64,000 bases of DNA from Sporosarcina luteola (GTDB lineage Bacteria; Bacillota; Bacilli; Bacillales_A; Planococcaceae): the NCBI RefSeq assembly GCF_023715585.1, contig NZ_JAMBOK010000002.1, positions 248,001 to 312,000 on the forward strand, in the 5' to 3' direction. The notes beneath the pieces were generated by a model. The model was not told the DNA's origin. It made no database searches and saw only the letters and a list, made by a program, of their open reading frames with translations. The position numbers were made by a program, and so were the translations under genes. Of the stretch, positions 1-8,402 are shown one piece after another (position 1 is the first letter of the stretch; every line of letters begins with the position of its first letter).

Positions 1-112
1 TCTCAACATTCAATTCCTCATAACTGAAGTCGATGCCATATGAATAAAGCAGCGTTCCCATCGCGCCATCCGCCACCAGTACATTATCTTTCAACCGATC
101 AAGCAACCTCAT
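1..112 (-). CDS. yitJ: Homocysteine S-methyltransferase N-terminus (YitJ-type), cut by window edge
   Basis: Only the first 37 codons are present, read leftward from an ATG at 112-110. The peptide contains [14 protein letters not shown], the N-terminal signature of the homocysteine S-methyltransferase domain. B. subtilis YitJ joins this domain to a methylenetetrahydrofolate reductase domain; the second domain cannot be seen here. A ribosome site (AAAGGA) lies 9 nt before the ATG. An S-box riboswitch and terminator upstream on the same strand support a role in methionine synthesis under SAM control. The call is firm for the family; the exact two-domain architecture is inferred. Confidence 0.8.
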   Translation of the reverse strand, partial: MRLLDRLKDNVLVADGAMGTLLYSYGIDFSYEELNVE

Positions 113-158
113 AAGAAATCATCCTTTCTTCCTTCATATCCCGAACTGCGCTATAAAA

Positions 159-298
159 ACGCATAAATAGCAAAACTGACGCATAAATCCTTACAGATAC
201 GCATAACCACGGGCAGACGCGCATAAATCAATAAATCTACGCATACACGTCTCCAAAAACGCATAAATCCATAAACTTACACATAACCACAACTTACC
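159..298. repeat. Degenerate array with exact 20-nt pitch (core ACGCATAA), array A
   Basis: The word GCATAA or a close variant recurs at 161, 181, 201, 221, 241, 261 and 281, exactly 20 nt apart; the intervening bases are poorly conserved but A/C-rich. On the minus strand, the direction of yitJ transcription, the core reads TTATGCGT. The array fills the untranslated stretch between the S-box terminator and the yitJ ribosome site. It resembles array B at 1800-1939. No function is known to me. Confidence 0.85.
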
Positions 299-330
299 AA
301 GACGAAAAATTTAGACTGCAATGAAAAATA

Positions 331-360
331 AAAAAGCCTTCGCTAAAAAAGAAGGCTTTC
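331..360 (-). terminator. Intrinsic terminator of the S-box riboswitch
   Basis: Read leftward, AAAGCCTTC (359-351) pairs perfectly with GAAGGCTTT (341-333), and the hairpin is followed by a run of T. It lies directly after the S-box aptamer and is its expression platform. Confidence 0.88.
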
Positions 361-363
361 AAG

Positions 364-486
364 CGAATGCTCGCTCCTTCTCATCTGCCAAGCCGAGTAG
401 GGCCTGCTGGAATTAGCACCTGACCGAAGTCGGCTGGTTGCTGAAGCTTCGACGGGCCAGTCCCTCAGCTTCTCTTGATAAGAAAT
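364..486 (-). ncRNA. SAM-I (S-box) riboswitch
   Basis: Read leftward, the stretch begins CTTATCAAGAGAAG, followed by GAGGGACTGGCCC, a GCAACC block and a closing GAGAAGG: the conserved S-box core in the right order. A terminator follows at 360-331. Binding of S-adenosylmethionine is known to favour the terminator and switch off methionine genes. The controlled gene here is the yitJ-type gene at 112-1. Confidence 0.95.
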
Positions 487-516
487 AAATATGCAGTTGT
501 TTGAATAATTTAAAAC

Positions 517-545
517 ATCATATCGTTAAATGTCTGATACGTCAA
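517..545 (-). promoter_or_regulatory. SigA-type promoter for the S-box / yitJ transcript
   Basis: On the minus strand TTGACG (545-540) and TATGAT (522-517) are separated by 17 nt, a near-consensus SigA promoter. It starts about 30 nt before the riboswitch. Confidence 0.75.
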
Positions 546-598
546 TAGCAGAATTATGATAGAATTGGCATATGAATTTAAAGTAGAAGGTGAATACG

Positions 599-784
599 TT
601 GAGGATTTTTAAATTTTCCATTCCGATCGCACTTCTTGTCGCCGGGATTTCCTGGTGGATGCTCCATAAAAACTTTCAGGAAGTACCGGGAACCTCCAGA
701 GTGTGGATAACAATAGGGGCAGCAGTCTTAAGCGGAATAATCGCCCATTTTTTATTTCCGAAAAGTGAAGATGAAGAACGCTAA
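599..784 (+). CDS. Small hypothetical membrane protein
   Basis: This reads as a 61-residue protein with two hydrophobic segments (about residues 4-20 and 38-55) and an acidic, charged tail, so a two-pass membrane peptide is likely. I do not recognise a family. The TTG at 599 is preferred because AGAAGGTG sits 7 nt upstream; a GTG at 590 overlaps that ribosome site. A good terminator follows at 788-822, which supports a real short gene. It diverges from the S-box transcript and precedes bioY; no functional link is evident. Confidence 0.5.
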   Translation: MRIFKFSIPIALLVAGISWWMLHKNFQEVPGTSRVWITIGAAVLSGIIAHFLFPKSEDEER

Positions 785-787
785 TAC

Positions 788-822
788 GAACCGATAGCAG
801 ATGATGCTGTCGGTTCTTTTCT
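788..822 (+). terminator. Intrinsic terminator after the small membrane ORF
   Basis: GAACCGATAGCA (788-799) pairs with TGCTGTCGGTTC (805-816) with one mismatch, followed by TTTTCTAT. Confidence 0.8.
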
Positions 823-853
823 ATATGATTGGTTAACTTGAAATAAAAACAGG

Positions 854-882
854 TTGACACAATTTGAGTTAACTTTTATTCT
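854..882 (+). promoter_or_regulatory. bioY promoter
   Basis: A consensus TTGACA (854-859) is followed after exactly 17 nt by TATTCT (877-882). It overlaps the inverted repeat at 863-899. Confidence 0.8.
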
Positions 883-899
883 ATTTACGATAACTAAAA
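863..899 (+). promoter_or_regulatory. Probable BirA-type biotin operator
   Basis: TTTGAGTTA (863-871) and TAACTAAAA (891-899) form an inverted repeat with 8 of 9 matches, separated by 19 nt and covering the -10 region of the bioY promoter. BirA operators are long, widely spaced inverted repeats with GTTA/TAAC half-sites upstream of biotin genes. The position and layout fit; the exact half-site sequence is divergent, so the regulator is inferred. Confidence 0.6.
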
Positions 900-913
900 T
901 TATGAGGTGGATT

Positions 914-1513
914 ATGACAACAACAGCTACAGTGAAAACTAGAAGTGGGATGAGCGCGCTCAGTCTCGTCTATTGTGGGATGTTTGCAGCATTGATGATG
1001 ATCGGGGCGAATATTACGTCGTTTGTACCGTTCCTTGTTATAGGGGGAGTTCCGATCACATTGCAAACCTTTTTCGCCATCTTGGCGGGTCTCCTTCTCG
1101 GAAGCCGGCTCGGTGCTCTTTCGATGACGGTTTACATGGCGCTCGGCTTGGCGGGCGCGCCGGTTTTCGCGAAATTCCATGGGGGCTTCGGGGCCATTTT
1201 GCTTCCGACTTTCGGCTTCATCGTATCCTTTATATTGGTTGCGTACGTTGCGGGGAAAATTGTCGAAAAGAACGGTAGCCTACGCAACTATATTATTGCA
1301 GGGCTTATAGGTCTAGTCGTGAACTATGTAGTTGGAACGAACTGGATGTACTTTGCATACAAGCAATGGGCAGCAGCTCCCGAAGCTTTCAGTTATGCGG
1401 TTGCTTGGGCATGGATGGTACTGCCGCTGCCGAAAGATATTTTGCTGTCCGTACTTGCGGGGATTTTCGGTCACAGGATGTACAAGGTTCTAAAAGTAAG
1501 GCGTGCGCATTGA
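914..1513 (+). CDS. bioY: BioY biotin transporter, S component of an ECF importer
   Basis: This is a 199-residue, very hydrophobic protein with about six membrane segments. The first half carries the BioY core GVPITLQTFFAILAGLLLGS and the GLAGAPVFA...GG..LL region that form the biotin-binding site in this family. BioY binds biotin and can be energised by the general EcfA1-EcfA2-EcfT module, which is encoded in this window at 49440-51933. The ATG at 914 follows GAGGTGG; a longer reading from 854 would start inside the promoter. It is a single-gene unit under a probable BirA operator. Confidence 0.93.
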   Translation: MTTTATVKTRSGMSALSLVYCGMFAALMMIGANITSFVPFLVIGGVPITLQTFFAILAGLLLGSRLGALSMTVYMALGLAGAPVFAKFHGGFGAILLPTFGFIVSFILVAYVAGKIVEKNGSLRNYIIAGLIGLVVNYVVGTNWMYFAYKQWAAAPEAFSYAVAWAWMVLPLPKDILLSVLAGIFGHRMYKVLKVRRAH

Positions 1514-1530
1514 TTTTATGACCAATCGGG

Positions 1531-1570
1531 CTATCTGCATTGGATTTTTCACCATTGCAGATAGTTTATT
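1531..1570 (+). terminator. Probable bioY terminator
   Basis: CTATCTGCATTGG (1531-1543) pairs with CCATTGCAGATAG (1552-1564) with one mismatch and an 8-nt loop. Only a short T-rich tail follows, so efficiency is uncertain. Confidence 0.6.
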
Positions 1571-1599
1571 GTGGATGTAAGCGCAACTCCCTAAGTTCA

Positions 1600-1755
1600 T
1601 CAATAAAGCGGTTCGACTGAAGCGGTCAGCCTCCAAAACAGTTGCTTCTGAAAATACGTCCACGGATCTACATCTAGGGAGGCGACCACTTCGCCATCAC
1701 CTTTTACGAAAAAGGCGGGCTCTTCCTGCCAGTCAAGGAACTGAAAAACATACAT
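1600..1755 (-). pseudogene. Short leftward ORF, possible gene remnant
   Basis: Read leftward from ATG 1755-1753 to TGA 1602-1600, the frame encodes 51 residues; it stays open upstream to 1796 without a start. The peptide looks protein-like, with FLDWQEEPAFFVKGDGEV and DVDPWTYFQKQLFWRL, rich in aromatic and acidic residues. No ribosome site is near the ATG. It may be the C-terminal remnant of a lost gene or a tiny gene with an unusual start. I do not recognise the family. Confidence 0.3.
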
Positions 1756-1770
1756 ATAGAATAAATTGAA

Positions 1771-1802
1771 GGCAGCCTCCGGAAATTCGGCGGCTGTCTT
1801 TT
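1771..1802 (+). terminator. Hairpin followed by T-run
   Basis: GGCAGCC (1771-1777) pairs with GGCTGTC (1792-1798) using one G-T pair, with further CCG/CGG pairing inside, followed by TTTTA. It lies just before array B. What transcript it would end is unclear. Confidence 0.4.
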
Positions 1803-1939
1803 ATGCGTCTTTACGAGCGTTTATGAGTGATTGCAGCGATTTATGCGCAGTTGATAGCATTTAGGCGCATCTGCAGCGCTTTATGGACTTTCCCAGCCGT
1901 TTATGAGCATTTCAGGCATTTTATGCGTTTTTGGAAGCT
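1800..1939. repeat. Degenerate tandem array with exact 20-nt pitch (core TTTATGCG), array B
   Basis: TTTATGCG or a 1-3 base variant begins at 1800, 1820, 1840, 1860, 1880, 1900 and 1920, seven units of exactly 20 nt. The second half of several units resembles TTGCAGCG. The core is the reverse complement of the array A core, so arrays A and B point in opposite directions on either side of the yitJ-bioY interval. The rest of 1940-2115 shows no gene. Confidence 0.85.
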
Positions 1940-2115
1940 TATACATGTTCTCACCTTGCTTCATTCCGATAATCTTAATACTTTCTCTGCCAAGTCGTAT
2001 CGATTTTAGTTAACTATCCCATCCTGTACAAATAAGAGGTTATTCAAAAGGACAGACTGCCGGGAGGCGAGAAAGATGACTGTTTGCCCCAATCGCTTTT
2101 AAATTTGCATATCAA

Positions 2116-2145
2116 TTGCACGCAGAATGTATTTTCATGTACAAT
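2116..2145 (+). promoter_or_regulatory. ctsR operon promoter
   Basis: TTGCAC (2116-2121) and TACAAT (2140-2145) are 18 nt apart. The CtsR operator begins 3 nt after the -10 hexamer, so bound repressor would block initiation. Confidence 0.7.
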
Positions 2146-2147
2146 TA

Positions 2148-2164
2148 AGTCAAAGATAGTCAAA
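2148..2164 (+). promoter_or_regulatory. CtsR operator of ctsR-mcsA-mcsB
   Basis: AGTCAAA GAT AGTCAAA is a tandem heptad repeat with 3-nt spacing, the established CtsR binding site. A further partial repeat, GTCAA, follows directly (2165-2169). CtsR is expected to repress its own operon here until heat or protein stress. Confidence 0.93.
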
Positions 2165-2201
2165 GTCAATGACTTATCACCCGAAGAAAAGAGGTGACAT
2201 C

Positions 2202-2672
2202 ATGCGAAACATTTCCGACATTATTGAAGGATATTTAAAGGCCATTATCGAACAAGAAGATAGCGGGACGATTGAAATCAAACGGAGTGAAGTGGCAGAG
2301 AAATTTCAGTGCGTGCCTTCGCAGATAAATTATGTCATCAACACACGATTTACCGTGGAACGAGGCTATGCCGTTGAATCGAAGCGAGGCGGCGGAGGCT
2401 ACATCCGGATTTACCGAGTCCAAACGAATTCGCATAAGGAATTGATCGAACATATTTTAGAAGGAATCCAACAAGGCGCGACATACACGATGGCCGAAGG
2501 GATCATCTACAGGCTTCTGAATGAAGAGGTCGTTTCGGAGAGGGAGGCAAGGATCATCCTTGCAGCAGTGGACAGGACGACTCTGCACTACCCATTGCCT
2601 GAACGCGACATGATCCGGGGACGGATTTTGCAGGCAATGCTCCAGACGCTTATCTACAGACAGCTTGACTAG
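2202..2672 (+). CDS. ctsR: CtsR, class III heat-shock repressor
   Basis: This is a 156-residue dimeric winged-helix repressor of clp genes. The N-terminal half carries the helix-turn-helix, and the glycine-rich heat-sensing loop RGGGG is at residues 62-66. The C-terminal half is the helical domain contacted by McsB and ClpC. The ATG at 2202 follows GAGGTG; an upstream in-frame start at 2169 would lie within the operator and is rejected. It heads ctsR-mcsA-mcsB and is preceded by its own binding site, so autoregulation is expected. Confidence 0.96.
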   Translation: MRNISDIIEGYLKAIIEQEDSGTIEIKRSEVAEKFQCVPSQINYVINTRFTVERGYAVESKRGGGGYIRIYRVQTNSHKELIEHILEGIQQGATYTMAEGIIYRLLNEEVVSEREARIILAAVDRTTLHYPLPERDMIRGRILQAMLQTLIYRQLD

Positions 2673-2699
2673 AATTCTACGAATACGAGGTGGCAGAAG

Positions 2700-3263
2700 A
2701 TGCTATGCGACAATTGCAAAGAACGGCCGGCTTCCGTAATTTTTACCCAGGAGGGAATGGGCGGGTCGTCGGAACGCCATCTATGCGAGAAATGTGCGTT
2801 TCAAACACAAATGTTTCATTTTGATCCAAGTCAGGAACCGTTGTCAATCCAACAATTCCTATCGCACTGGTTCAGTGGGAGTGAATCGATACAGCCTTTT
2901 CAGCAGTCAAGGGACAGCATGCCGGACGGTCCGACTTGCCCCGACTGCAAGTTGACGTTCAGGAAATTCCTCGACATCGGAAAGTTCGGCTGTCCGACGT
3001 GCTATGACACGTTCAGGGGGCAATTGCCGCGCGTCTTCAGCAAGCTCCATAACGGTCACACAACACATGTAGGGAAAATCCCGGATTCCTTCAACGAGCG
3101 GTTCGCCTTGAAGAAAAAGGTCGAGGAAATCCGTTCGAAAATGCAGGAAGCGATTGAGATGGAACGATTTGAGGACGCCGCCGCATTGAGGGACGAAGCG
3201 AATGCGCTGAAAGAGCGTTTGGCGGAGTGCGGCAATGGAGGTGAAGGCAGCGATGTCGATTAA
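2700..3263 (+). CDS. mcsA: McsA, activator of the McsB arginine kinase
   Basis: The 187-residue protein has four CxxC pairs (C3/C6, C29/C32 and two around residues 80-100), the zinc-binding pattern of McsA, and a C-terminal UVR-type helical motif (VEEIRSKM..., about 140-175). McsA is known to bind and activate McsB and to help regulate CtsR. The ATG at 2700 follows GAGGTGG. Its last 11 nt overlap the start of mcsB, as is usual for this pair. Confidence 0.95.
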   Translation: MLCDNCKERPASVIFTQEGMGGSSERHLCEKCAFQTQMFHFDPSQEPLSIQQFLSHWFSGSESIQPFQQSRDSMPDGPTCPDCKLTFRKFLDIGKFGCPTCYDTFRGQLPRVFSKLHNGHTTHVGKIPDSFNERFALKKKVEEIRSKMQEAIEMERFEDAAALRDEANALKERLAECGNGGEGSDVD

Positions 3264-4335
3264 TAAATTTATGAAAGGCGCAGTTACGGGCTGGATGACG
3301 TCTCATGGGGAGCACTCGGATATCGTCATGTCGACGAGGATCCGCTTGGCCCGGAATTTAAGGGGATTCAGATTCCCGATCGCGTTCACTGCCGATGAGG
3401 CAGAGAAAGTTGACTCGCAAGTTTCGGCCGCCTTGCTTACTTCCGGCGAAAAAGGGTATGCCTATATGAAGATGGCGGAGCTTCCCGGTCTCGAAAGGCA
3501 AGTGCTTGTTGAGAAGCATTTGGTCAGTCCTCAATTGACGGACGTGAAGCGGCATGGAGCGGTCATCCTGTCCGAAGACGAGACGCTGAGCATCATGCTG
3601 AACGAAGAGGATCATATCCGCATCCAGTGCATCTATCCAGGCTTCCAGTTGGAGAATGCCTATGAGCACGCAGATTCAGTCGACAACTATTTGGAGAATA
3701 AACTCCCATACGCCTTCGACGAGGATTTCGGCTACTTGACGAGCTGTCCGTCAAACACAGGTACAGGCATGCGGGCGTCCGTCATGATGCACTTGCCCGC
3801 GTTGACAATCACAAAGCAGATCGAGCGCATCATACCGGCAATCGCAAGGCTGGGAATGATTGTCCGGGGAAGCTATGGAGAGGGCAGCGAAGCACCGGGC
3901 AACATTTATCAGGTTTCAAATCAGACAACTTTGGGCAAACCGGAGAAAGAGATCCTTGCCGATTTGAAAAATGTAGCACTTCGGCTTATTGCCCATGAAA
4001 GGCGCTCTCGAGAAATCCTCCTTTCCAAATCAAGAGTCGCATTGGAAAATAAGCTTTTCCGATCGCTCGGCATCATTTCATATGCAAGACTCCTGCCATC
4101 GGGGGAAGCGGCCCGTTGCCTTTCGGATGTCCGTCTTGGCATCGATCTGGGCATCATCGAAGATGTAGATATGTCGATCTTGAATGAACTGATGATCTTC
4201 ATGCAGCCTGGTTTCCTTCAGCAATATGCTGGAGCGGATCTGACAGCGGAAGAAAGAGATATATTCAGAGCCGATCTGTTCAGGGAACGGCTGCGTTCTG
4301 AACAACAAATCAATGAAAATAATAAAGAAAACTGA
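3253..4335 (+). CDS. mcsB: McsB protein arginine kinase
   Basis: The 360-residue protein belongs to the guanido phosphotransferase family. It shows STRIRLARN (27-35), a CPSNTGTGMRASVMMHLP active-site block and GSYGEGSEAPGNIYQVSNQ. McsB phosphorylates arginines on CtsR and on proteins destined for ClpC-ClpP. The ATG at 3253 has GGAGGTGA 8 nt upstream and lies inside the end of mcsA. A longer frame from 3235 begins at that ribosome site and is not preferred. Confidence 0.96.
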   Translation: MSINKFMKGAVTGWMTSHGEHSDIVMSTRIRLARNLRGFRFPIAFTADEAEKVDSQVSAALLTSGEKGYAYMKMAELPGLERQVLVEKHLVSPQLTDVKRHGAVILSEDETLSIMLNEEDHIRIQCIYPGFQLENAYEHADSVDNYLENKLPYAFDEDFGYLTSCPSNTGTGMRASVMMHLPALTITKQIERIIPAIARLGMIVRGSYGEGSEAPGNIYQVSNQTTLGKPEKEILADLKNVALRLIAHERRSREILLSKSRVALENKLFRSLGIISYARLLPSGEAARCLSDVRLGIDLGIIEDVDMSILNELMIFMQPGFLQQYAGADLTAEERDIFRADLFRERLRSEQQINENNKEN

Positions 4336-4344
4336 GCAATACTT

Positions 4345-4373
4345 TTGCAACGGATTTTTCTTTTTATTATACT
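4345..4373 (+). promoter_or_regulatory. Separate clpC promoter
   Basis: TTGCAA (4345-4350) and TATACT (4368-4373) are 17 nt apart, located between mcsB and clpC and followed at once by a CtsR box. The four-gene clpC operon therefore seems to have an internal stress promoter. Confidence 0.7.
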
Positions 4374-4375
4374 TA

Positions 4376-4392
4376 CGTCAAAGATGGTCAAA
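4376..4392 (+). promoter_or_regulatory. Second CtsR operator, in front of clpC
   Basis: CGTCAAA GAT GGTCAAA matches the CtsR tandem heptad, with the same GTCAAT extension as the operator at 2148. It sits 3 nt after the -10 of the clpC promoter. Confidence 0.9.
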
Positions 4393-4514
4393 GTCAATTT
4401 AGTGGAATTGGATTGCTTCTTGATCCATAGGAATAGAGTAAGAGGAATTCCTATTCCGTACTTTCAATAGTGGGGACAGGATGGACGTTACTTATAGAAG
4501 GAGTGGAATTGAAT

Positions 4515-6962
4515 ATGATGTTCAATCGTTTTACACAGCGGGCGCAAAAAGTCCTGCAGCTTGCACAGGAAGAAGCAATCAGACTGAAACATGAATCCAT
4601 CGGTACAGAGCATATTTTATTGGGACTCATACGGGAAGGCGGCGGCATCGCAGCGAAAGCATTGGAAGCGATCGACATCAGTTTCGATACGATTGAAAAA
4701 GGGGTGGAAAGCCTCGTCGGCGCCGGATCGAAGGAAGTCGGACCAATCGTTCATTACACGCCAAGAGCGAAAAAGGTCATTGAGCTTTCTGTCGATGAAT
4801 CAAGGAAGCTCGGCCATTCGTATATCGGCACGGAGCATATTTTGCTTGCACTTATCCGTGAAGGGGAAGGGGTGGCTGCCCGTGTATTGAATAATGCAGG
4901 CGTCAGCTTGAATCGTGCAAGGCAGCAAGTGCTCCAATTGCTCGGAAGCAATGACAGCTCTGTCGGCAATCAAGGCACTTCCTCATCCGCCTCGACGCCG
5001 ACGCTCGACAGCCTTGCCCGAGATTTGACAGAAGTGGCACGTGAAGGGACGCTTGATCCGGTCATCGGCCGAAGCAAGGAAATTACACGTGTGATCGAAG
5101 TATTGGCGCGCCGTACGAAGAACAACCCTGTGCTGATCGGTGAGCCGGGTGTCGGTAAAACCGCCATCGCAGAAGGGCTTGCGCTTCAAATCGTCAACAA
5201 TGAAGTTCCTGAAATCCTACGTGACAAGCGCGTCATGACACTGGATATGGGGACGGTTGTTGCGGGTACAAAATACCGCGGCGAATTCGAGGACCGCATG
5301 AAAAAAGTGATGGAGGAGATCCGTCAGGCCGGCAATATCATTCTATTCATTGATGAATTGCATACACTGATCGGGGCTGGAGGAGCTGAAGGGGCGATCG
5401 ACGCATCCAACATCCTGAAGCCGTCACTTGCACGCGGGGAATTGCAATGCATTGGGGCGACGACGCTTGATGAATACCGTAAATATATTGAAAAGGACGC
5501 TGCGCTTGAAAGGCGTTTCCAACCGATTCAAGTTGATGAACCAACTGTTGAAGAAACGATTTTGATCATCAAAGGTTTGCGTGACCGATATGAAGCGCAT
5601 CACCGTGTGAAAATCACGGACGAAGCGATCGAGGCGGCTGCGAAGATGTCTGACAGGTACATTTCGGACCGTTTCCTGCCGGATAAAGCAATCGACTTGA
5701 TCGATGAAGCTGGCTCGAAAGTGCGTCTTCGTTCGTATACGACGCCACCGAATCTGAAGGAGCTTGAAGCGAAGCTCGAGGCGATCCGCCACGAAAAGAA
5801 TGCCGCGGTGCAAAGCCAGGAATTCGAAAAGGCCGCATCATTCCGCGATAAAGAGCAGAAAATGAAAGAAGAGCTTGAAAAGACCAAGACGGAATGGAAA
5901 GAGAAGCAAGGGAAAAAGGAATCGGAAGTGACAGTGAACGACATTGCGGAAGTTGTCGCAATGTGGACGGGAGTTCCGGTTGCCAAAATCGCTGAAACGG
6001 AAACTGCCAAGCTGTTGAATATGGAAGAGCTTCTGCATGAACGTGTCATCGGGCAGAAGGAAGCCGTAACAGCGATTTCACGAGCGATCCGGAGAGCCCG
6101 CGCAGGGTTGAAGGATCCGAAGCGGCCGATCGGCTCATTCATCTTCCTCGGACCTACTGGTGTCGGGAAGACTGAGCTTGCAAGGGCGTTGGCTGAAGCG
6201 ATGTTCGGGGATGAGGATGCGATGATCCGCATCGATATGTCCGAGTATATGGAGAAGCATGCGACGTCGCGGCTTGTCGGATCGCCTCCAGGATACGTCG
6301 GTTATGACGAAGGCGGTCAATTGACTGAAAAGGTCCGCAGAAAGCCGTATTCAGTCGTCCTCCTCGATGAGATTGAAAAAGCGCATCCTGACGTCTTCAA
6401 TATTCTATTGCAAGTGCTTGAGGATGGGAGATTGACGGATTCCAAAGGCCGTACAGTCGACTTCCGCAATACCGTCGTCATCATGACGTCAAACGTAGGA
6501 GCGGAAACATTGAAATCGAACCGTTACGTCGGTTTCAATCTGCAAGATGGGGAACGCGATTATGAGGGCATGAAATCGACAATGCTTGAGGCGTTGAAAA
6601 AAGCGTTCCGTCCGGAGTTCTTGAACCGTGTCGATGAAATGATCGTCTTCCACTCGCTTGAGAAGGAACACTTGCGTGAAATTGTCTCCCTCATGTCGAA
6701 CGAGTTGACGAAGCGTCTTGCGGAGCAGGATATTACGCTCGAGCTGACGGATGAAGCGAAACACAAAATCTCTGAAGTGGGTTATGACCCGGATTACGGT
6801 GCGCGACCGTTGCGCCGGGCTTTGCAGAAGCATGTCGAAGACCGTCTATCAGAAGAGTTGTTGAGTGGAACCGTGCTGACAGGTGGAAAAGTCATCGTCG
6901 ATGTAGAGGATGGCGAGTTCGTAGTCAAAACGGATCGAGTAGCAGTGACAGAAAAACAATAA
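4515..6962 (+). CDS. clpC: ClpC, AAA+ unfoldase of the ClpCP protease
   Basis: This 815-residue Hsp100 protein has two N-terminal Clp repeats (about 1-145), a first AAA+ module with Walker A GEPGVGKT near residue 210, a linker with a UVR motif, and a second AAA+ module with GPTGVGKT near residue 546 followed by the C-terminal D2-small domain. It unfolds arginine-phosphorylated and adaptor-bound substrates for ClpP. The ATG at 4515 starts [10 protein letters not shown] as in relatives and follows AGAAGGAG; earlier in-frame codons back to 4470 lack support. It has its own CtsR-controlled promoter. Confidence 0.97.
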   Translation: MMFNRFTQRAQKVLQLAQEEAIRLKHESIGTEHILLGLIREGGGIAAKALEAIDISFDTIEKGVESLVGAGSKEVGPIVHYTPRAKKVIELSVDESRKLGHSYIGTEHILLALIREGEGVAARVLNNAGVSLNRARQQVLQLLGSNDSSVGNQGTSSSASTPTLDSLARDLTEVAREGTLDPVIGRSKEITRVIEVLARRTKNNPVLIGEPGVGKTAIAEGLALQIVNNEVPEILRDKRVMTLDMGTVVAGTKYRGEFEDRMKKVMEEIRQAGNIILFIDELHTLIGAGGAEGAIDASNILKPSLARGELQCIGATTLDEYRKYIEKDAALERRFQPIQVDEPTVEETILIIKGLRDRYEAHHRVKITDEAIEAAAKMSDRYISDRFLPDKAIDLIDEAGSKVRLRSYTTPPNLKELEAKLEAIRHEKNAAVQSQEFEKAASFRDKEQKMKEELEKTKTEWKEKQGKKESEVTVNDIAEVVAMWTGVPVAKIAETETAKLLNMEELLHERVIGQKEAVTAISRAIRRARAGLKDPKRPIGSFIFLGPTGVGKTELARALAEAMFGDEDAMIRIDMSEYMEKHATSRLVGSPPGYVGYDEGGQLTEKVRRKPYSVVLLDEIEKAHPDVFNILLQVLEDGRLTDSKGRTVDFRNTVVIMTSNVGAETLKSNRYVGFNLQDGERDYEGMKSTMLEALKKAFRPEFLNRVDEMIVFHSLEKEHLREIVSLMSNELTKRLAEQDITLELTDEAKHKISEVGYDPDYGARPLRRALQKHVEDRLSEELLSGTVLTGGKVIVDVEDGEFVVKTDRVAVTEKQ

Positions 6963-6968
6963 TAGGAT

Positions 6969-7014
6969 GGCCCTCCCGTAGAGTTCGCTATCTACGGGAA
7001 AGGGCTGTCCTTTT
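6969..7014 (+). terminator. Probable clpC terminator
   Basis: A long hairpin pairs the GGCCCT-CCCGTAGA side with TCTACGGG-AGGGCT, then TTTT. It falls between clpC and radA, so radA may depend on readthrough. Confidence 0.65.
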
Positions 7015-7031
7015 CGTGTATGGAGGTACAA

Positions 7032-8402
7032 ATGGCAAAGCGGAAAACGAAATTCATGTGCAGGGACTGTGGGTATGAATCGCCGAAGTGGATGGGAAGA
7101 TGTCCTGGCTGCGGCGAATGGAATACGATGGACGAGGAAGTCGAAATTGTAAGCAAGGGTCCACGCGGTGCGTTTCAGCACACAGCGAACATCCAACAGA
7201 AAGCGATGCCGATCAGCGCGATTGAAACAATGGAAGAACCGAGGGTCAAGACGGAGCTTGGAGAACTGAACCGGGTGCTCGGCGGCGGAATCGTCCCGGG
7301 TTCGCTCATCTTGATCGGCGGGGATCCGGGTATAGGGAAATCGACGTTGCTCCTGCAAGTGTCTTCCCTTCTCGCCAATCAAAAGCAGCGCGTCCTTTAC
7401 ATATCTGGCGAGGAGTCCATCAGACAGACAAAGCTGCGCGCTGAACGTCTCGGCGTTGCGTCGGATGAACTTTATATTTATGCGGAGACGGATTTGGCGA
7501 AGATACATGAAACGATCAATGACGTGCAACCGAAATTTGTCATTGCAGACTCGATCCAGACAATCCACCATCCCGAAGTGACATCCGCTCCAGGCAGTGT
7601 TTCGCAAGTGCGGGAATGTACGGCTGAGCTGATGCGTATCGCGAAGACGCAGAATATCGCCATTTTCATCGTCGGCCATGTGACGAAAGACGGACAAATT
7701 GCAGGTCCGCGTCTTCTCGAGCATATGGTGGATACTGTTCTCTATTTTGAGGGGGAGCGGCATCATACGTACCGGATCTTGCGAAGTGTGAAGAACCGCT
7801 TTGGCTCGACAAATGAAATCGCGATCTTTGAGATGCTGCAATCCGGGTTAAAGGAAGTTTTGAATCCTTCCGAGTTGTTTTTACGGGAAAGGTCCCAGGG
7901 AGGAGCGGGATCGACTGTCGTCGCCTCGATGGAAGGGACCCGTCCGATCCTCGTTGAAATCCAGGCGCTTGTGACACCATCCAGCTTCAATTATCCGAAG
8001 CGAATGGCGACCGGAATCGATCAGAATCGCGTATCGCTCCTGATGGCTGTCCTTGAAAAGCGGATGGGCATGCTTTTGCAAGCGCAGGACGCGTATATTA
8101 AGGTTGCCGGCGGCGTAAAGCTTGATGAGCCGGCAATTGATTTGGCTGTCCTCGTCAGCATCGTTTCAAGCTATCGGGATGCGGCGGCGGGAGTGACGGA
8201 CTGCTTCATCGGAGAGGTTGGGTTGACGGGTGAGGTGCGCCGTGTTTCCCGTATCGAACAGCGGGTGACGGAGGCGGCGAAGCTTGGGTTCGAAAAGGTC
8301 ATCATTCCATCATCGAATATCGGCGGATGGGATTTTCCGGAAGGGATTCAAGTCGTCGGCGTCGAAACGATAAGTGAGGCATTGAACATCGCGTTTTCGT
8401 AA
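7032..8402 (+). CDS. radA: RadA, DNA repair branch-migration helicase
   Basis: The 456-residue protein starts with a four-cysteine zinc motif (CRDCG...CPGCGEW, about residues 9-29). The RecA-like core has Walker [11 protein letters not shown] near residue 97 and the RadA-specific KNRFG motif. The C-terminus is the Lon-protease-like domain without protease function. RadA promotes branch migration in recombination and repair. The ATG at 7032 has GGAGGT upstream. In B. subtilis disA follows directly; here it does not. Confidence 0.96.
   Translation: MAKRKTKFMCRDCGYESPKWMGRCPGCGEWNTMDEEVEIVSKGPRGAFQHTANIQQKAMPISAIETMEEPRVKTELGELNRVLGGGIVPGSLILIGGDPGIGKSTLLLQVSSLLANQKQRVLYISGEESIRQTKLRAERLGVASDELYIYAETDLAKIHETINDVQPKFVIADSIQTIHHPEVTSAPGSVSQVRECTAELMRIAKTQNIAIFIVGHVTKDGQIAGPRLLEHMVDTVLYFEGERHHTYRILRSVKNRFGSTNEIAIFEMLQSGLKEVLNPSELFLRERSQGGAGSTVVASMEGTRPILVEIQALVTPSSFNYPKRMATGIDQNRVSLLMAVLEKRMGMLLQAQDAYIKVAGGVKLDEPAIDLAVLVSIVSSYRDAAAGVTDCFIGEVGLTGEVRRVSRIEQRVTEAAKLGFEKVIIPSSNIGGWDFPEGIQVVGVETISEALNIAFS

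Noticed and set aside
159..298. CRISPR array
   Set aside because: Repeats are 6-8 conserved bases within a 20-nt unit and too degenerate; no cas genes are present. The 26-bp array at 59825 has no spacers.
3921..4350. Leftward ORFs opposite mcsB, and similar long antisense frames under clpC, rpoB and rpoC
   Set aside because: They lie wholly inside strongly conserved genes, lack ribosome sites and have low-complexity products typical of antisense shadows.
4430..4457. GGAATAG/CTATTCC inverted repeat before clpC as an operator
   Set aside because: It is a short stem 3' of the CtsR box with no known regulator; reported only as an observation.
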